Assembly: GCF_902196135.1 (NCBI RefSeq)
Contig: NZ_CABIKE010000002.1
Coordinates: 124,001-188,000 of the forward strand
Origin: Helicobacter suis
GTDB lineage: Bacteria > Campylobacterota > Campylobacteria > Campylobacterales > Helicobacteraceae
DNA length: 64,000 bases
Reading direction: 5' to 3'
Part shown: piece by piece, positions 54,972 through 63,975 of the stretch
Layout: each line of letters begins with the position of its first letter
Position numbering within the stretch: position 1 is the stretch's first letter
Notes under the pieces: generated by a model
What the model saw: the letters and a program-made list of their open reading frames with translations, nothing else
What the model was told of the DNA's origin: nothing
The model's database searches: none
Translations under genes and position numbers: made by a program

Positions 54972-55604
54972 ATGGAAATAGCAGCCAGTATTTTAAGCGC
55001 GGATTTTATGGATTTAAAGCAGAGTATCACACGCGTACATGGCGTGGATCTCTTGCATGTAGATGTGATGGATGGGCATTTTGTACCTAATCTTACCTTT
55101 GGCCCTTGTGTGCTTAAAAATTTAGATCAATATTTTAATATCCCCCTAGACATCCACCTCATGGTAGATAATCCCCTATTTTGCATTGATCTTTATAGTG
55201 GCCTTAGACCAAGCTATATTACAATCCATTTAGAAAGTACCCCCCATATCCATAAAACGATTCATTACATTAAAAGTTTGGGTTTTAAAGCCGGGATAAG
55301 CTTAAATCCAGCCACCCCTCTATGCGGGCTAGAATATATCCTAGATGATCTAGATTTAGTGCTGTTTATGAGTGTTAATCCGGGCTTTGGCGGACAAAAA
55401 TTTCTCCCTCTTATACTTAATAAGATCACCCACTTTAAACAGCGTTTCCCCCACTATACCGGCAAAATTGAAGTAGACGGGGGGATTAATGCGGATAATG
55501 CAAAAGACTTATGGGCTTGTGGGGTTGATATACTCGTGGTTGGGAGTTATTTATTTACCCATGAAGACCCTGCCTTAGCTTTAAAAGAATTGCGCAAAAC
55601 ATGA
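54972..55604 (+). CDS. rpe: Ribulose-phosphate 3-epimerase
   Basis: Pentose phosphate enzyme, 210 residues, TIM barrel. Motifs: AASILSADFMDLKQSI, LLHVDVMDGHFVPNLTFGPC, DIHLMVDNP, FMSVNPGFGGQKFLP and IEVDGGINADNAKDLWACGV. Lies 19 bases after tRNA-Met and upstream of the dnaQ-like gene, the order known from H. pylori. Confidence 0.96.
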   Translation: MEIAASILSADFMDLKQSITRVHGVDLLHVDVMDGHFVPNLTFGPCVLKNLDQYFNIPLDIHLMVDNPLFCIDLYSGLRPSYITIHLESTPHIHKTIHYIKSLGFKAGISLNPATPLCGLEYILDDLDLVLFMSVNPGFGGQKFLPLILNKITHFKQRFPHYTGKIEVDGGINADNAKDLWACGVDILVVGSYLFTHEDPALALKELRKT

Positions 55605-55664
55605 TCTCTATTTATTTTTATACCTTTCTTAAGCCTTATCTTAATTTGCCGGCACTTTGCTAGC

Positions 55665-56273
55665 ATGGGCGATCACCCCCTTAAACCATGTTTTTCAGAG
55701 CCTTACTACCAATCGCTTTATTGCTTTGTAGACATTGAAACCACCGGATCTAAGCCTGAAAACTCTAGCATGATTGAAATCGCTGCTTTGCTTTATGAAC
55801 CGCCTAAAAATCCAATGCATAGGGGGCAAATTATCCGGAGTTTTTCTAGTCTAATCCATTGCTTAGAAGTCCCCCCAAAAATTACTGAACTCACCGGCAT
55901 TAGCACAGACGATCTTAAAGAAGCACCCCCTTTAGAAGCTGTATTGCAAGATTTTAAACTCTTTATTCAAGATCATATTTTTGTCGCCCACAATGCAGAT
56001 TTTGATTTTCATTTTATCAGTTCATGTTGTGTGCAAGTTTTAGATAGCGCCCTTTTTAATGCCAAACTTTGCACGCTTAATTTAGCTAGAAAATGCATCC
56101 CTAGCCCTAGACATGGCCTTCAATTTCTCAACACATTTCTAGGGTTAGACATTCCCATTTCTCATAGAGCCTATGCCGATGCGCTTGCTTCGTTGCGTGT
56201 TTTTGAGCGCTGCCTGCGCGTATTGCCCCAAGAAATTTATACAACCCAAGATCTTTTAGATTATGGCGCTTAA
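55665..56273 (+). CDS. dnaQ: DnaQ-like 3'-5' exonuclease (DNA polymerase III epsilon-type)
   Basis: A 202-residue DEDD exonuclease: Exo I YCFVDIETTGSKPENSSMIE, Exo II DHIFVAHNADFDFHFI, Exo III SHRAYADALASLRVF. Probably the proofreading subunit, as in H. pylori HP1387. The frame is open upstream to 55605, but no start codon with a ribosome site is visible there; ATG 55665 is chosen, though its own ribosome site is weak. Convergent with the chemoreceptor gene. Confidence 0.88.
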   Translation: MGDHPLKPCFSEPYYQSLYCFVDIETTGSKPENSSMIEIAALLYEPPKNPMHRGQIIRSFSSLIHCLEVPPKITELTGISTDDLKEAPPLEAVLQDFKLFIQDHIFVAHNADFDFHFISSCCVQVLDSALFNAKLCTLNLARKCIPSPRHGLQFLNTFLGLDIPISHRAYADALASLRVFERCLRVLPQEIYTTQDLLDYGA

Positions 56274-56288
56274 AAAGGCTTAACTCTT

Positions 56289-57593
56289 TTATTTTTTAAC
56301 TTCCATTTCCTTAGCAACGCGATCGCCAGCCTCTTTAATTTTATCCATCAAAACCTTACTTTGCTGGGAAAGATCCACTGTTTTATCAGAAGCCTCCATT
56401 CCAGCAGTGATATGCTCTACTACTTGGGAAGTGATCTCGCGGATAGAGCCAATGATAGCCCCAATCTCAGTTACAGATTTACCCGTGCGCTCGGCAAGTT
56501 TTCTCACCTCATCAGCCACCACCGCAAACCCGCGCCCATGTTCACCTGCTCTAGCCGCTTCAATGGCTGCATTAAGAGCAAGTAAATTAATTTGATCGGC
56601 AATGTCTTTAATAGTCTGGGTGATTGAAGAAATTGACTCAGATTGTGATGAAAGATTATCTACTAAACCTGTGCTACTTCTCATGGTATCGGCTACACTT
56701 TGGATATTGCTTAGAGTTTTTTCTACCATTTCGCTCCCATCACTAGTTAGTTGTTGGTTTTCCTTGATGAGGTTTAAAGTCATGGCTAATTTACTTTTCG
56801 TGCTGTCTTCTTTACTAGTAACATCATGGGCGATTTTAATAACCTTATACACTTCACCCTTTTTATTAAAAACAGGGTTATAAGTGGCTTCTAAGTACAC
56901 TTTTTTACCACTTTTAGTTATGCGCTCAAAGGTGGATTTTAAAAATTCCCCTCGCCGCAATTTATCTTGATTGGCCCTATAGCTAGGTTGTTTAACATAT
57001 TCAGGATCGCAAAATATCGCGTGGTATTTTCCCTTAATTTCATCAAGGGTATAGCCCATGACTTTTAAAAAATTTTCATTAGCCCTGATCACATTAAAAT
57101 TAATGTCAAATTCAATAATAGCCATTGAACGATCGACAGCTTGATAAATAGCCTCTAAATCATTGTGTTCTAAGAGTACAGAGGTAATATCCTCAGCAAT
57201 CTTTAAAATCTTATAGACTTTCCCTTGTGTATCTACTACAGGTGTATAACTTGCTTCTAAGTAAACAGCCTTGCCTCCCTTAGTTAGGCGCTCAAAAATG
57301 CCTTCCCTATATTGCCCGGATCTCAAGGTATTCCAAAACTTAAGGTATTCAGGAGACTTTACATATTCCGGATAGCAAAAAATTTCATGGGATTTTCCTT
57401 TAATTTCATCAAGGGTATAGCCCATTAGCTCTAAAAAGTTAGCATTAGCATTAATCACGATATGATCTAAATCAAATTCAATCATAGCCACGGATTTATC
57501 AATGGCTTTATAAATCGATCTTAATTCAAATAGCTCGTCTCTAGCAACACAGTCGCATTCAGACTTATCCTCTGATCTTTTTCTAAAAAACAT
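56289..57593 (-). CDS. Cytoplasmic chemoreceptor with two PAS domains
   Basis: A 434-residue methyl-accepting protein with no membrane segment. Two tandem PAS domains (about 25-140 and 145-260) are close copies: both carry [10 protein letters not shown] followed by a nearby IFC and then EYVK, and both end with a KVYKI- or EVYKV-type strand. The signalling domain carries the hairpin tip [20 protein letters not shown] and [19 protein letters not shown]. It would sense an internal cue (redox or metabolic state) and signal to CheA through CheW or CheV. A C-rich tract (16 C on this strand) lies 80-95 bases upstream and may tune expression. Confidence 0.92.
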   Translation of the reverse strand: MFFRKRSEDKSECDCVARDELFELRSIYKAIDKSVAMIEFDLDHIVINANANFLELMGYTLDEIKGKSHEIFCYPEYVKSPEYLKFWNTLRSGQYREGIFERLTKGGKAVYLEASYTPVVDTQGKVYKILKIAEDITSVLLEHNDLEAIYQAVDRSMAIIEFDINFNVIRANENFLKVMGYTLDEIKGKYHAIFCDPEYVKQPSYRANQDKLRRGEFLKSTFERITKSGKKVYLEATYNPVFNKKGEVYKVIKIAHDVTSKEDSTKSKLAMTLNLIKENQQLTSDGSEMVEKTLSNIQSVADTMRSSTGLVDNLSSQSESISSITQTIKDIADQINLLALNAAIEAARAGEHGRGFAVVADEVRKLAERTGKSVTEIGAIIGSIREITSQVVEHITAGMEASDKTVDLSQQSKVLMDKIKEAGDRVAKEMEVKK

Positions 57594-57628
57594 GAAACCA
57601 CCTTATTTGAAATTTAAAGCGTGTGCCC

Positions 57629-57634
57629 ATTTTA
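57629..57634 (-). promoter_or_regulatory. -10 box (TAAAAT) of the chemoreceptor gene (candidate)
   Basis: Minus-strand CGTAGTAAAATGGGC, 36 bases before the ATG. The 16-base homopolymer sits about 40 bases further upstream, where tract length could alter promoter strength. Confidence 0.4.
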
Positions 57635-57672
57635 CTACGAAAGGGGGTTAATATAAACACGAAGGCTAAAAC

Positions 57673-57688
57673 GGGGGGGGGGGGGGGG
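57673..57688 (+). repeat. Homopolymeric G tract (16 G), likely phase-variable
   Basis: Sixteen consecutive G on the plus strand between the divergent chemoreceptor and hydA genes, not in any reading frame I can support. On the plus strand a TATAAG element follows at 57693-57698, so the tract could fall in a promoter spacer toward hydA. Confidence 0.9.
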
Positions 57689-57900
57689 AGAATATAAGCA
57701 TTTTGATTTAAGCTCACCTTGATTTTACCCTTATTCTCTTGTTGCTTGCAAAATGCCAACTATTCTAACATCTATCTAAAATTTGCACCTTAAAATTAGA
57801 GCATGCTTAATTGTCCGGCTAGCCTAAACTTCTGCCTTAAGTACTCTGATATTAAACATAATGTATCATGACTAGTTTTCATTTTAAACAAAGGGAAACC

Positions 57901-59067
57901 ATGCAATCCCATAAAAGACTTTTTCAAACTATATCCACCCGTTTAGATCGCCTCATCTCTTTAAATGCCCATAACGAGCATAAAAATATCCATGCAGAAC
58001 TAGCCAAAAAGGGGCTCAATCGGCGCGATTTTATGAAATGGGCTGGGGCAATGACAGCCACTCTAGCCTTGCCCGCAAGTTTTACCCCTCTAACGGCTAA
58101 GGCTGTGGAAGTAGCCAATCGCATGCCTGTTATTTGGCTACACATGGCCGAGTGTACCGGCTGTAGCGAGAGTTTGCTTAGAAGCGAAGATCCTAGCATT
58201 GATAGCATCATCTTTGATTATATCAATTTAGAATACCACGAGACTATTATGGTAGCTAGCGGGCATCAAGCCGATTACAGCTTAGAACAAGCCATTACTA
58301 AGCACAGGGGCAATTATATTTTAATGGTAGAGGGAGGCATTCCACAGGGAACTGAATATTTCTTAACCGTGGGTGCAGAGGGGCGTACTGGAGCTGAGGA
58401 GTGCCGCAGGGCTGCAAAATATGCTAAGGCTATTTTAGCTATTGGGACATGTTCGAGCTTTGGAGGTGTGCAGGCGGCCTATCCAAACCCTTCTAACGCA
58501 CAGCCTCTAAGTAAAATCATTGATAAACCTATCATTAATGTACCCGGTTGCCCTCCTAGTGAAAAAAACATCGTGGGTTGTGTGCTTTATTTGATCATGT
58601 TTGGGACTGCTCCGCGCCTAGATGCTTATAACCGCCCCACTTGGGCTTATGGACACCGCATCCATGATTTATGCGAACGGCGGGGGCATTTTGATGCGGG
58701 TGAATTTGTACAACACTTTGGCGATGAAAATGCTAAAAATGGCTTTTGTCTTTATAAAGTGGGTTGTAAGGGACCTTATACCTTTAATAACTGCTCTAAA
58801 CTGCGCTTTAACTCACACACCAACTGGCCTATTGGCGCTGGGCATGGGTGCATTGGGTGCTCTGAGCCTAATTTTTGGGATACCATGAGTCCTTTTGAAG
58901 AGCCTATTTCTAATCGCCTCATTACCCCGCTAAAAACTGCCTTTGGCGGAATAGGGGCAGATAAAGTAGCCGATAGTGTGGGCATTGTGGCCTTAAGTGC
59001 AGCTGGTATTGGCATTGCTATGCATGCTCTCATCTCTAGTTTTTCTAAAGATAAGCCGGTAGATTAA
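57901..59067 (+). CDS. hydA: [NiFe] uptake hydrogenase small subunit
   Basis: Electron-transferring subunit (Fe-S clusters) of the membrane H2-uptake hydrogenase. The 388-residue protein has a twin-arginine signal (NRRDFMKWAGAM), the proximal-cluster motifs WLHMAECTGCSESLL, AIGTCSSFGGVQA and VPGCPPSEKNIVG, further Cys motifs (HDLCERRGHFDAGEF, CLYKVGCKGPYTFNNCSK, IGAGHGCIGCSEPNFWD) and a C-terminal membrane anchor (VGIVALSAAGIGIAMHALI). Start is ATG 57901 with aaaggg 7 bases upstream; ATG 57868 in frame lacks one. Exported folded with HydB through Tat. Confidence 0.96.
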   Translation: MQSHKRLFQTISTRLDRLISLNAHNEHKNIHAELAKKGLNRRDFMKWAGAMTATLALPASFTPLTAKAVEVANRMPVIWLHMAECTGCSESLLRSEDPSIDSIIFDYINLEYHETIMVASGHQADYSLEQAITKHRGNYILMVEGGIPQGTEYFLTVGAEGRTGAEECRRAAKYAKAILAIGTCSSFGGVQAAYPNPSNAQPLSKIIDKPIINVPGCPPSEKNIVGCVLYLIMFGTAPRLDAYNRPTWAYGHRIHDLCERRGHFDAGEFVQHFGDENAKNGFCLYKVGCKGPYTFNNCSKLRFNSHTNWPIGAGHGCIGCSEPNFWDTMSPFEEPISNRLITPLKTAFGGIGADKVADSVGIVALSAAGIGIAMHALISSFSKDKPVD

Positions 59068-59492
59068 TGCAAGCGCTTTTTAAAATAGCTTACAGACTAG
59101 GCTTAATAGCCCTCACACTCCCCCTTTTAGGAACTTCCATGCCACACATTAAAATCACCATCCACGAGCAAAGTTTACACGCCACTTTAGAGGATAACCC
59201 CGCTACCCCTGCCTTAATTGCTAAAATGCCCTTTACAGTGCGCATGCAAAATTTATATGGCCGGGAACTAGTCCATCGCTTAGGAGCAGGAGCTTTGCCC
59301 ACAGGGAAGTTACGCCATGATGCTTACAAAGTAGACGATTTAATTTATTGGCCACCTCAGGGGAGTTTAGTGATTTTATACAGGCAAAATGGCGAGATTT
59401 TTGAGCGCCAGCAACTAGGGCACATTACACAAGATGTGTCTACACTAGGGGGAATAAAAGATATTGAAGTAACTTTTAGTGTGGAACCGTGA
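59067..59492 (+). CDS. Exported cyclophilin-like fold protein in the hyd operon
   Basis: A 141-residue protein with a hydrophobic signal (LGLIALTLPLLGTSMP) followed by a cyclophilin-like (Cyclophil_like2-type) domain: IKITIHEQSLHATLEDNPAT, PFTVRMQNLYGRELVHRLGA, DLIYWPPQGSLVILYRQ and QLGHITQDVSTLGGIKDI. Family members bind small molecules or are putative isomerases; none has a hydrogenase role I know of. The ATG overlaps the hydA stop by one base, so it is translated with the hydrogenase, and hydB follows after 42 bases. In H. pylori, from memory, hydA and hydB are adjacent. Confidence 0.72.
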   Translation: MQALFKIAYRLGLIALTLPLLGTSMPHIKITIHEQSLHATLEDNPATPALIAKMPFTVRMQNLYGRELVHRLGAGALPTGKLRHDAYKVDDLIYWPPQGSLVILYRQNGEIFERQQLGHITQDVSTLGGIKDIEVTFSVEP

Positions 59493-59534
59493 GAAAAGAG
59501 GCTTATGCAAAAATTTATCATAAAGGAGGCTTAA

Positions 59535-61283
59535 ATGGCTAAAAAAATCATCGTCGATCCTATCACGCGTATTGAGGGGCATTTGCGTATTGAGGTGGTG
59601 GTAGACGACCACAATGTAATCACCGATGCCTTCTCTTCCTCCACGCTTTTTAGAGGCCTTGAAACCATCATTAAAAACCGCGATCCACGCGATGCGGGTT
59701 TTATTGCCCAGCGCATTTGTGGGGTTTGTACTTACTCACACTATAAGGCTGGGGTGAGTGCGGTAGAAGACGCCCTAGGCATTGTGCCCCCTTTGAATGC
59801 ACAACTCGTTAGGAGCATGATGAATATCGCGTTATTACTCCATGATCATGTGGTACATTTCTATACCCTGCATGGCCTAGATTGGTGCGATCTACTCAGC
59901 GCTCTAAAGGCCGATCCTAAAAAAGCCAGCCAAATAGCTTTCCACTATAGCGATTATCCTCTAGGCACGGGAGCAGATGAGCTTAAAGAAGTGCAAAAAC
60001 GGGTAGGTGATTTTGCTAAGCAGGGCGCACTTGGGCCCTTTAATAATGGCTATTATGGGCATGCTACTTATCACTTTAGCCCCGAGCAAAACCTCATTGT
60101 ACTTTCTCACTATTTAAAACTTTTGGCTATCCAAAGAGAGGCGGCTAAAATGACGGCTATTTTTGGGGCCAAACAACCCCACCCACAAAGTTTAACCGTG
60201 GGCGGAATCACCTCTGTAATGGATGTGCTGGATCCCACTAGGCTAGGTGAGTGGAAAAGCAAGTTTGAAACGGTGAAAGATTTTGTAGAGCGGGCTTATT
60301 ATGCAGATATTGTCATGGCAGCGGGTAGTTTTAATAAAGAGCAAAGCGTGCTAAAGGGTTGTGGGCTTAAAAATTTCATCGCCCATGAGGAGATTCTCTT
60401 GAGTAAAGACAAATACCTTTTAAGCTCAGGGGTGGTACTTAATGGCGATTTAAATACACTCCATAAAATTGATGAGAAATTGATCAAAGAGGAGGTTACC
60501 CATTCGTGGTATCAATATGAGGGTAAAGAAATCCAGTTACACCCTTATGATGGCCAAACTAACCCGCATTACACCGGTTTTAAAGACGGGCAAAGTGTGG
60601 GCATGGATGGCAAAATGGTAAATAGCAAGGTATTAGATACGCAAAATAAATACTCTTGGATCAAATCCCCTCGCTATAACGGCCTGCCTATGGAAGTGGG
60701 GCCTCTAGCCTCTTTAGTAGTGGGTCTAGCGGCTAAAAACCCCCACACCACCAAAGTCGCCAACCAATTTTTAAAAGATACCCACCTTCCTATAGAGGCT
60801 ATTTTTAGTACGCTAGGGCGTACAGCCGCGCGTTGTTTGGAATCTAAAATTTTGGTAGAAAATGGCCTACAAACCCTTGATTCTCTAGTAGAAAATCTCA
60901 AATCCGATCAAAGCACCTGTGCGCCCTACCATATTGATAAAAACAAAGAATATCAAGGGCGCTACATCGGGCAAGTACCTCGCGGCATGCTTAGCCACTG
61001 GGTGCGCATTAAAAACGGGGTGGTGGCTAATTATCAAGCGGTAGTGCCCTCTACTTGGAATGGAGGCGCTAGAGATAGCAAAGGCCAAAAGGGACCCTAT
61101 GAGATGAGTTTAATTGGCACTAAAATTGCTAATCTCACTCAGCCCCTAGAGATTATCCGCACCATCCACTCTTTTGATCCATGCATTGCCTGCTCGGTAC
61201 ACATGATAGATACGCAGGGTACAGATTTAGGCGATTTTAAAGTTGAACCTAGTTTTTTAAGGGGAGCCCATGGCAGAGTCTAA
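59535..61283 (+). CDS. hydB: [NiFe] uptake hydrogenase large subunit
   Basis: Catalytic subunit holding the Ni-Fe site. The 582-residue protein has both ligand motifs: RICGVCTYSHYKAG (L1) near residue 60 and DPCIACSVH (L2) near the C-terminus, plus PITRIEGHLRIEV at the start. A C-terminal peptide (MIDTQGTDLGDFKVEPSFLR and beyond) follows the L2 His and is expected to be removed by HydD after nickel insertion. Ribosome site aaaggagg. hydC overlaps by 14 bases. Confidence 0.97.
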   Translation: MAKKIIVDPITRIEGHLRIEVVVDDHNVITDAFSSSTLFRGLETIIKNRDPRDAGFIAQRICGVCTYSHYKAGVSAVEDALGIVPPLNAQLVRSMMNIALLLHDHVVHFYTLHGLDWCDLLSALKADPKKASQIAFHYSDYPLGTGADELKEVQKRVGDFAKQGALGPFNNGYYGHATYHFSPEQNLIVLSHYLKLLAIQREAAKMTAIFGAKQPHPQSLTVGGITSVMDVLDPTRLGEWKSKFETVKDFVERAYYADIVMAAGSFNKEQSVLKGCGLKNFIAHEEILLSKDKYLLSSGVVLNGDLNTLHKIDEKLIKEEVTHSWYQYEGKEIQLHPYDGQTNPHYTGFKDGQSVGMDGKMVNSKVLDTQNKYSWIKSPRYNGLPMEVGPLASLVVGLAAKNPHTTKVANQFLKDTHLPIEAIFSTLGRTAARCLESKILVENGLQTLDSLVENLKSDQSTCAPYHIDKNKEYQGRYIGQVPRGMLSHWVRIKNGVVANYQAVVPSTWNGGARDSKGQKGPYEMSLIGTKIANLTQPLEIIRTIHSFDPCIACSVHMIDTQGTDLGDFKVEPSFLRGAHGRV

Positions 61284-61944
61284 ATACCACGCTATAAAAG
61301 AATTTTCCGGTTTAGTGCGCTTGTTTCACTGGGGGCGGGCTTTGGCGATCTTTTTGCTTTTGCCCACAGGATTTTACATTGCCTACCCCTTTTTACAGCC
61401 CGGTTCAAGTGTTTATAGTGGCATGTATTTTTTGCAGGCCTATATCCGCAGTTTCCATGAGATGTTAGGCTTTTTCCTCATCGCCCTATCCCTCTTTCGT
61501 TTTTATCTCTTTTTCTTTGATAAAGAAAGCCGGAATGAACGCGCTTCTATCCGACATGTGGGGCGTCTTAGTGCATGGATTGATCAACTTAAGGTGTACT
61601 TTTGGATTGGTAAACATAAACACGCTAAGAGTACTTATAACCCCTTGCAATTTGTGGCCTACTTTTGTTTGTGTGTGCTACTTGTGATCATTTCTTTAAG
61701 CGGCATTGTACTTTATTATAATGTCTATCATAATGGCTTAGGTAAGATACTTGGGCATAGCTTTAAATGGTTTGAAGTGCTTTGTGGCGGGCTTTCTAAT
61801 GTGCGCTATATCCACCATTTAGCCACATGGGGGATTTTACTTTTTATCCCTGTACATGTCTACATGGTATTTTACAATTCAGTCAAATTCCCAAATGGGG
61901 GCGCGGATTCTATCATCTCTGGTATCCGCTATGTGAAAGATTGA
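61270..61944 (+). CDS. hydC: Hydrogenase cytochrome b subunit
   Basis: A 224-residue membrane cytochrome b linking HydAB to the quinone pool. Four membrane helices with His ligands at about LVRLFHWGRALAIFLL, AYIRSFHEMLGFFLI, NVRYIHHLATWGILLFI and PVHVYMVFYN. The fused overlap with hydB and the tight link to hydD show a single operon. Confidence 0.95.
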   Translation: MAESKYHAIKEFSGLVRLFHWGRALAIFLLLPTGFYIAYPFLQPGSSVYSGMYFLQAYIRSFHEMLGFFLIALSLFRFYLFFFDKESRNERASIRHVGRLSAWIDQLKVYFWIGKHKHAKSTYNPLQFVAYFCLCVLLVIISLSGIVLYYNVYHNGLGKILGHSFKWFEVLCGGLSNVRYIHHLATWGILLFIPVHVYMVFYNSVKFPNGGADSIISGIRYVKD

Positions 61945-61945
61945 T

Positions 61946-62473
61946 CTGAAAATTTTAGTTCTTGGCATTGGCAATATTTTACTAGGCGATGAGGGGGTGG
62001 GGGTGCATTTATGCCATTTTTTAAAACACAACTATTATTTTAATCCCCCCATTGATTGCCTTGATGGTGGCACTCTAGCCCAAGCGCTTATCCCCTTTAT
62101 TGTGGAGTATGAGCGCGTACTGCTCTTAGATTGCGTAGATGTGAAAGACGCGCAAGTAGGCGAGGTGTTTTGTTTTGATTTTAATAAACTCCCTGAAAAT
62201 ATCTCTTGGGCAGGTAGTGCACACGAGGTAGAGATGCTGCAGACCCTTAAACTAACCGCTCTTGTAGGGGATCTGCCCCCCACAACCATTATTGGCCTGA
62301 TACCCTCTTTAGCCCTAGAAACCACCTTTGAGCTCTCAAATGCCCTTCTTAAAGGAACACAGATCGCTTTGCAAAAAGCTTTAGAAATTTTAAAAAGCTG
62401 GGGCGTACACGCACAATTAAAGCCTAAACCTTTAGATTTGCAAGAGTTAGCCTATTTGTCTTATAAATTATGA
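61946..62473 (+). CDS. hydD: Hydrogenase maturation endopeptidase HydD
   Basis: Nickel-dependent protease that trims HydB. The conserved N-terminus LKILVLGIGNILLGDEGVGV is in frame, but no ATG, GTG or TTG precedes it; the first usable codon is CTG 61946, one base after the hydC stop, with ATT 61940 as another option. GTG 61997 is the first standard start and would cut off the nickel-ligand loop GIGNILLGDEG. Other motifs: LDGGTLAQALIPFI, LDCVDVKDAQVG and the HEVEMLQTLKLT segment with the ligand His. 175 residues from CTG. hydE overlaps its end by 4 bases. Confidence 0.85.
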   Translation: MKILVLGIGNILLGDEGVGVHLCHFLKHNYYFNPPIDCLDGGTLAQALIPFIVEYERVLLLDCVDVKDAQVGEVFCFDFNKLPENISWAGSAHEVEMLQTLKLTALVGDLPPTTIIGLIPSLALETTFELSNALLKGTQIALQKALEILKSWGVHAQLKPKPLDLQELAYLSYKL

Positions 62474-63975
62474 CCTTTGCCTTCTATTTTGTTATATTAG
62501 ATACCTCTCTTCTAGAAGTTTTTGATCGCTTTTTAGCTTTCCATGCCTCTATACTTTGCCTTCCTTATGCCTCTATTTTGCAAGATAAAAACTATTCTTT
62601 TTATATCAAGGCTACAGAGAATAAAGCCCAAGATTTTGCCACTTTGCTTAGCCAAAGACTACCCGCCTCTTTGGGTTTTAGTTTTGTTAAAGTAGAGGCG
62701 CTTAATTTAGAATGCAAATGGCAAAGTGAAAAACCTTTAGAGCCAAAAATAGATGTATTAAAATGGCAGGCTTTTTTAGAGGGGGAGGTTTGGGAGGGTG
62801 CTATTTTGCATTTGAGCTATCAAGGTGTGCCTTTTGCATTAAGCGATCTTAAACCCACTCTTTTAGAGATCGCACACACCCTTAAGCAAGGCCAAGAGGT
62901 GTGTTTTTCTACTTGCAGAGGGCTTAAAGCCTTAAGCCTAAAACCAAGTAAGCGGGTTATGTTTGCTAATTTAAATAGTTTACTTAGTCTTACGCGCATA
63001 GATAAAACAAGCGCACAGACTCTAGCTAGCTATGAAAAACCTAGTATGTGGGTTTGCCCTAAAGAGATTTTTAAACAAGAGCTCTTATTAGCTCAAAGCG
63101 ATCAAATCTTAGCCAGTTTGCCCTTTGATCCCTTGCTTGGCCTTTTAGGGAAGTTTTTACACGCGCTAGAAATGCCCTATATTTTTATGCATGAGAGTAA
63201 AAAAGAGGCGCATTTAAGCTACCAATGTTTAGATACCTACCCCAAAGATGTAACTATCACCCCTTCTAAAAAAGGCGTTATTCTTTGGCATGGACAACAC
63301 AGCTTAAAACATGCCATGCAGGCCTTAGAAGAAGAGCGCCATGTGCTAATCCATCTTAGTTTTGAAGAACCTAGTTGTTTTTGGATTAAAGAGGGGAATT
63401 ATAAGCATCTTTTGCATTTGCAGATAGATACTTCACTCCCCTCTATTTTAAAACGCATCCAGCAAGAGCCTAAGGGCGCTTCACTCTATAAAAACTACAA
63501 AAAAGAGTTTAAAACCCTGTGTGAGACACTCGAACAAATCCCGCCATCAGAGCCTAGTGAAAACCTATTAGATCTTTTAGGGGTGCTTTCTCAGATTTTA
63601 GGTTTAAGCTCTTTAAATAATAGCGCGCTTGTCTTTGCGCATGCTAGGGCTTTTTTGCGCCATAAAGGCCCGCGTATTGATTTTAAGATAACAGAGCGCT
63701 ATAAAAAGCTTTATTTAGACGATCTAGCCCCCCTAAAAACGGCTATGAGTTTTCATTTAGCTGGGGTAGAAGATGCAACTTTATGCTTTGGAGTGCTTGA
63801 TTCTTTAGCTGAGTTTTTGGGCAATTTTATTTATGATACTTATCTTAATTTTAGTGTGAATCAAGTGTGTTTGTGTGGCGATGTGTTTTTAGAAAAGGTG
63901 TTTTTAGATTTATGCGTGGGCTATTTTCCTAAGGAGTGTACTTACCTATGGCCTTCCTTTGAAAATCCATGCTAG
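62470..63975 (+). CDS. hydE: HydE-like hydrogenase operon protein
   Basis: A 501-residue protein in the position of H. pylori hydE (HP0635), a gene needed for full hydrogenase activity but with no defined chemistry. Scattered Cys motifs are present (VCFSTCRGLKALSLK near 140, FSVNQVCLCGDVFLEKVF near 470). Some of the C-terminal sequence resembles the HypF carbamoyltransferase-like fold, but I cannot confirm it. ATGA overlap with hydD. Confidence 0.85.
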   Translation: MTFAFYFVILDTSLLEVFDRFLAFHASILCLPYASILQDKNYSFYIKATENKAQDFATLLSQRLPASLGFSFVKVEALNLECKWQSEKPLEPKIDVLKWQAFLEGEVWEGAILHLSYQGVPFALSDLKPTLLEIAHTLKQGQEVCFSTCRGLKALSLKPSKRVMFANLNSLLSLTRIDKTSAQTLASYEKPSMWVCPKEIFKQELLLAQSDQILASLPFDPLLGLLGKFLHALEMPYIFMHESKKEAHLSYQCLDTYPKDVTITPSKKGVILWHGQHSLKHAMQALEEERHVLIHLSFEEPSCFWIKEGNYKHLLHLQIDTSLPSILKRIQQEPKGASLYKNYKKEFKTLCETLEQIPPSEPSENLLDLLGVLSQILGLSSLNNSALVFAHARAFLRHKGPRIDFKITERYKKLYLDDLAPLKTAMSFHLAGVEDATLCFGVLDSLAEFLGNFIYDTYLNFSVNQVCLCGDVFLEKVFLDLCVGYFPKECTYLWPSFENPC

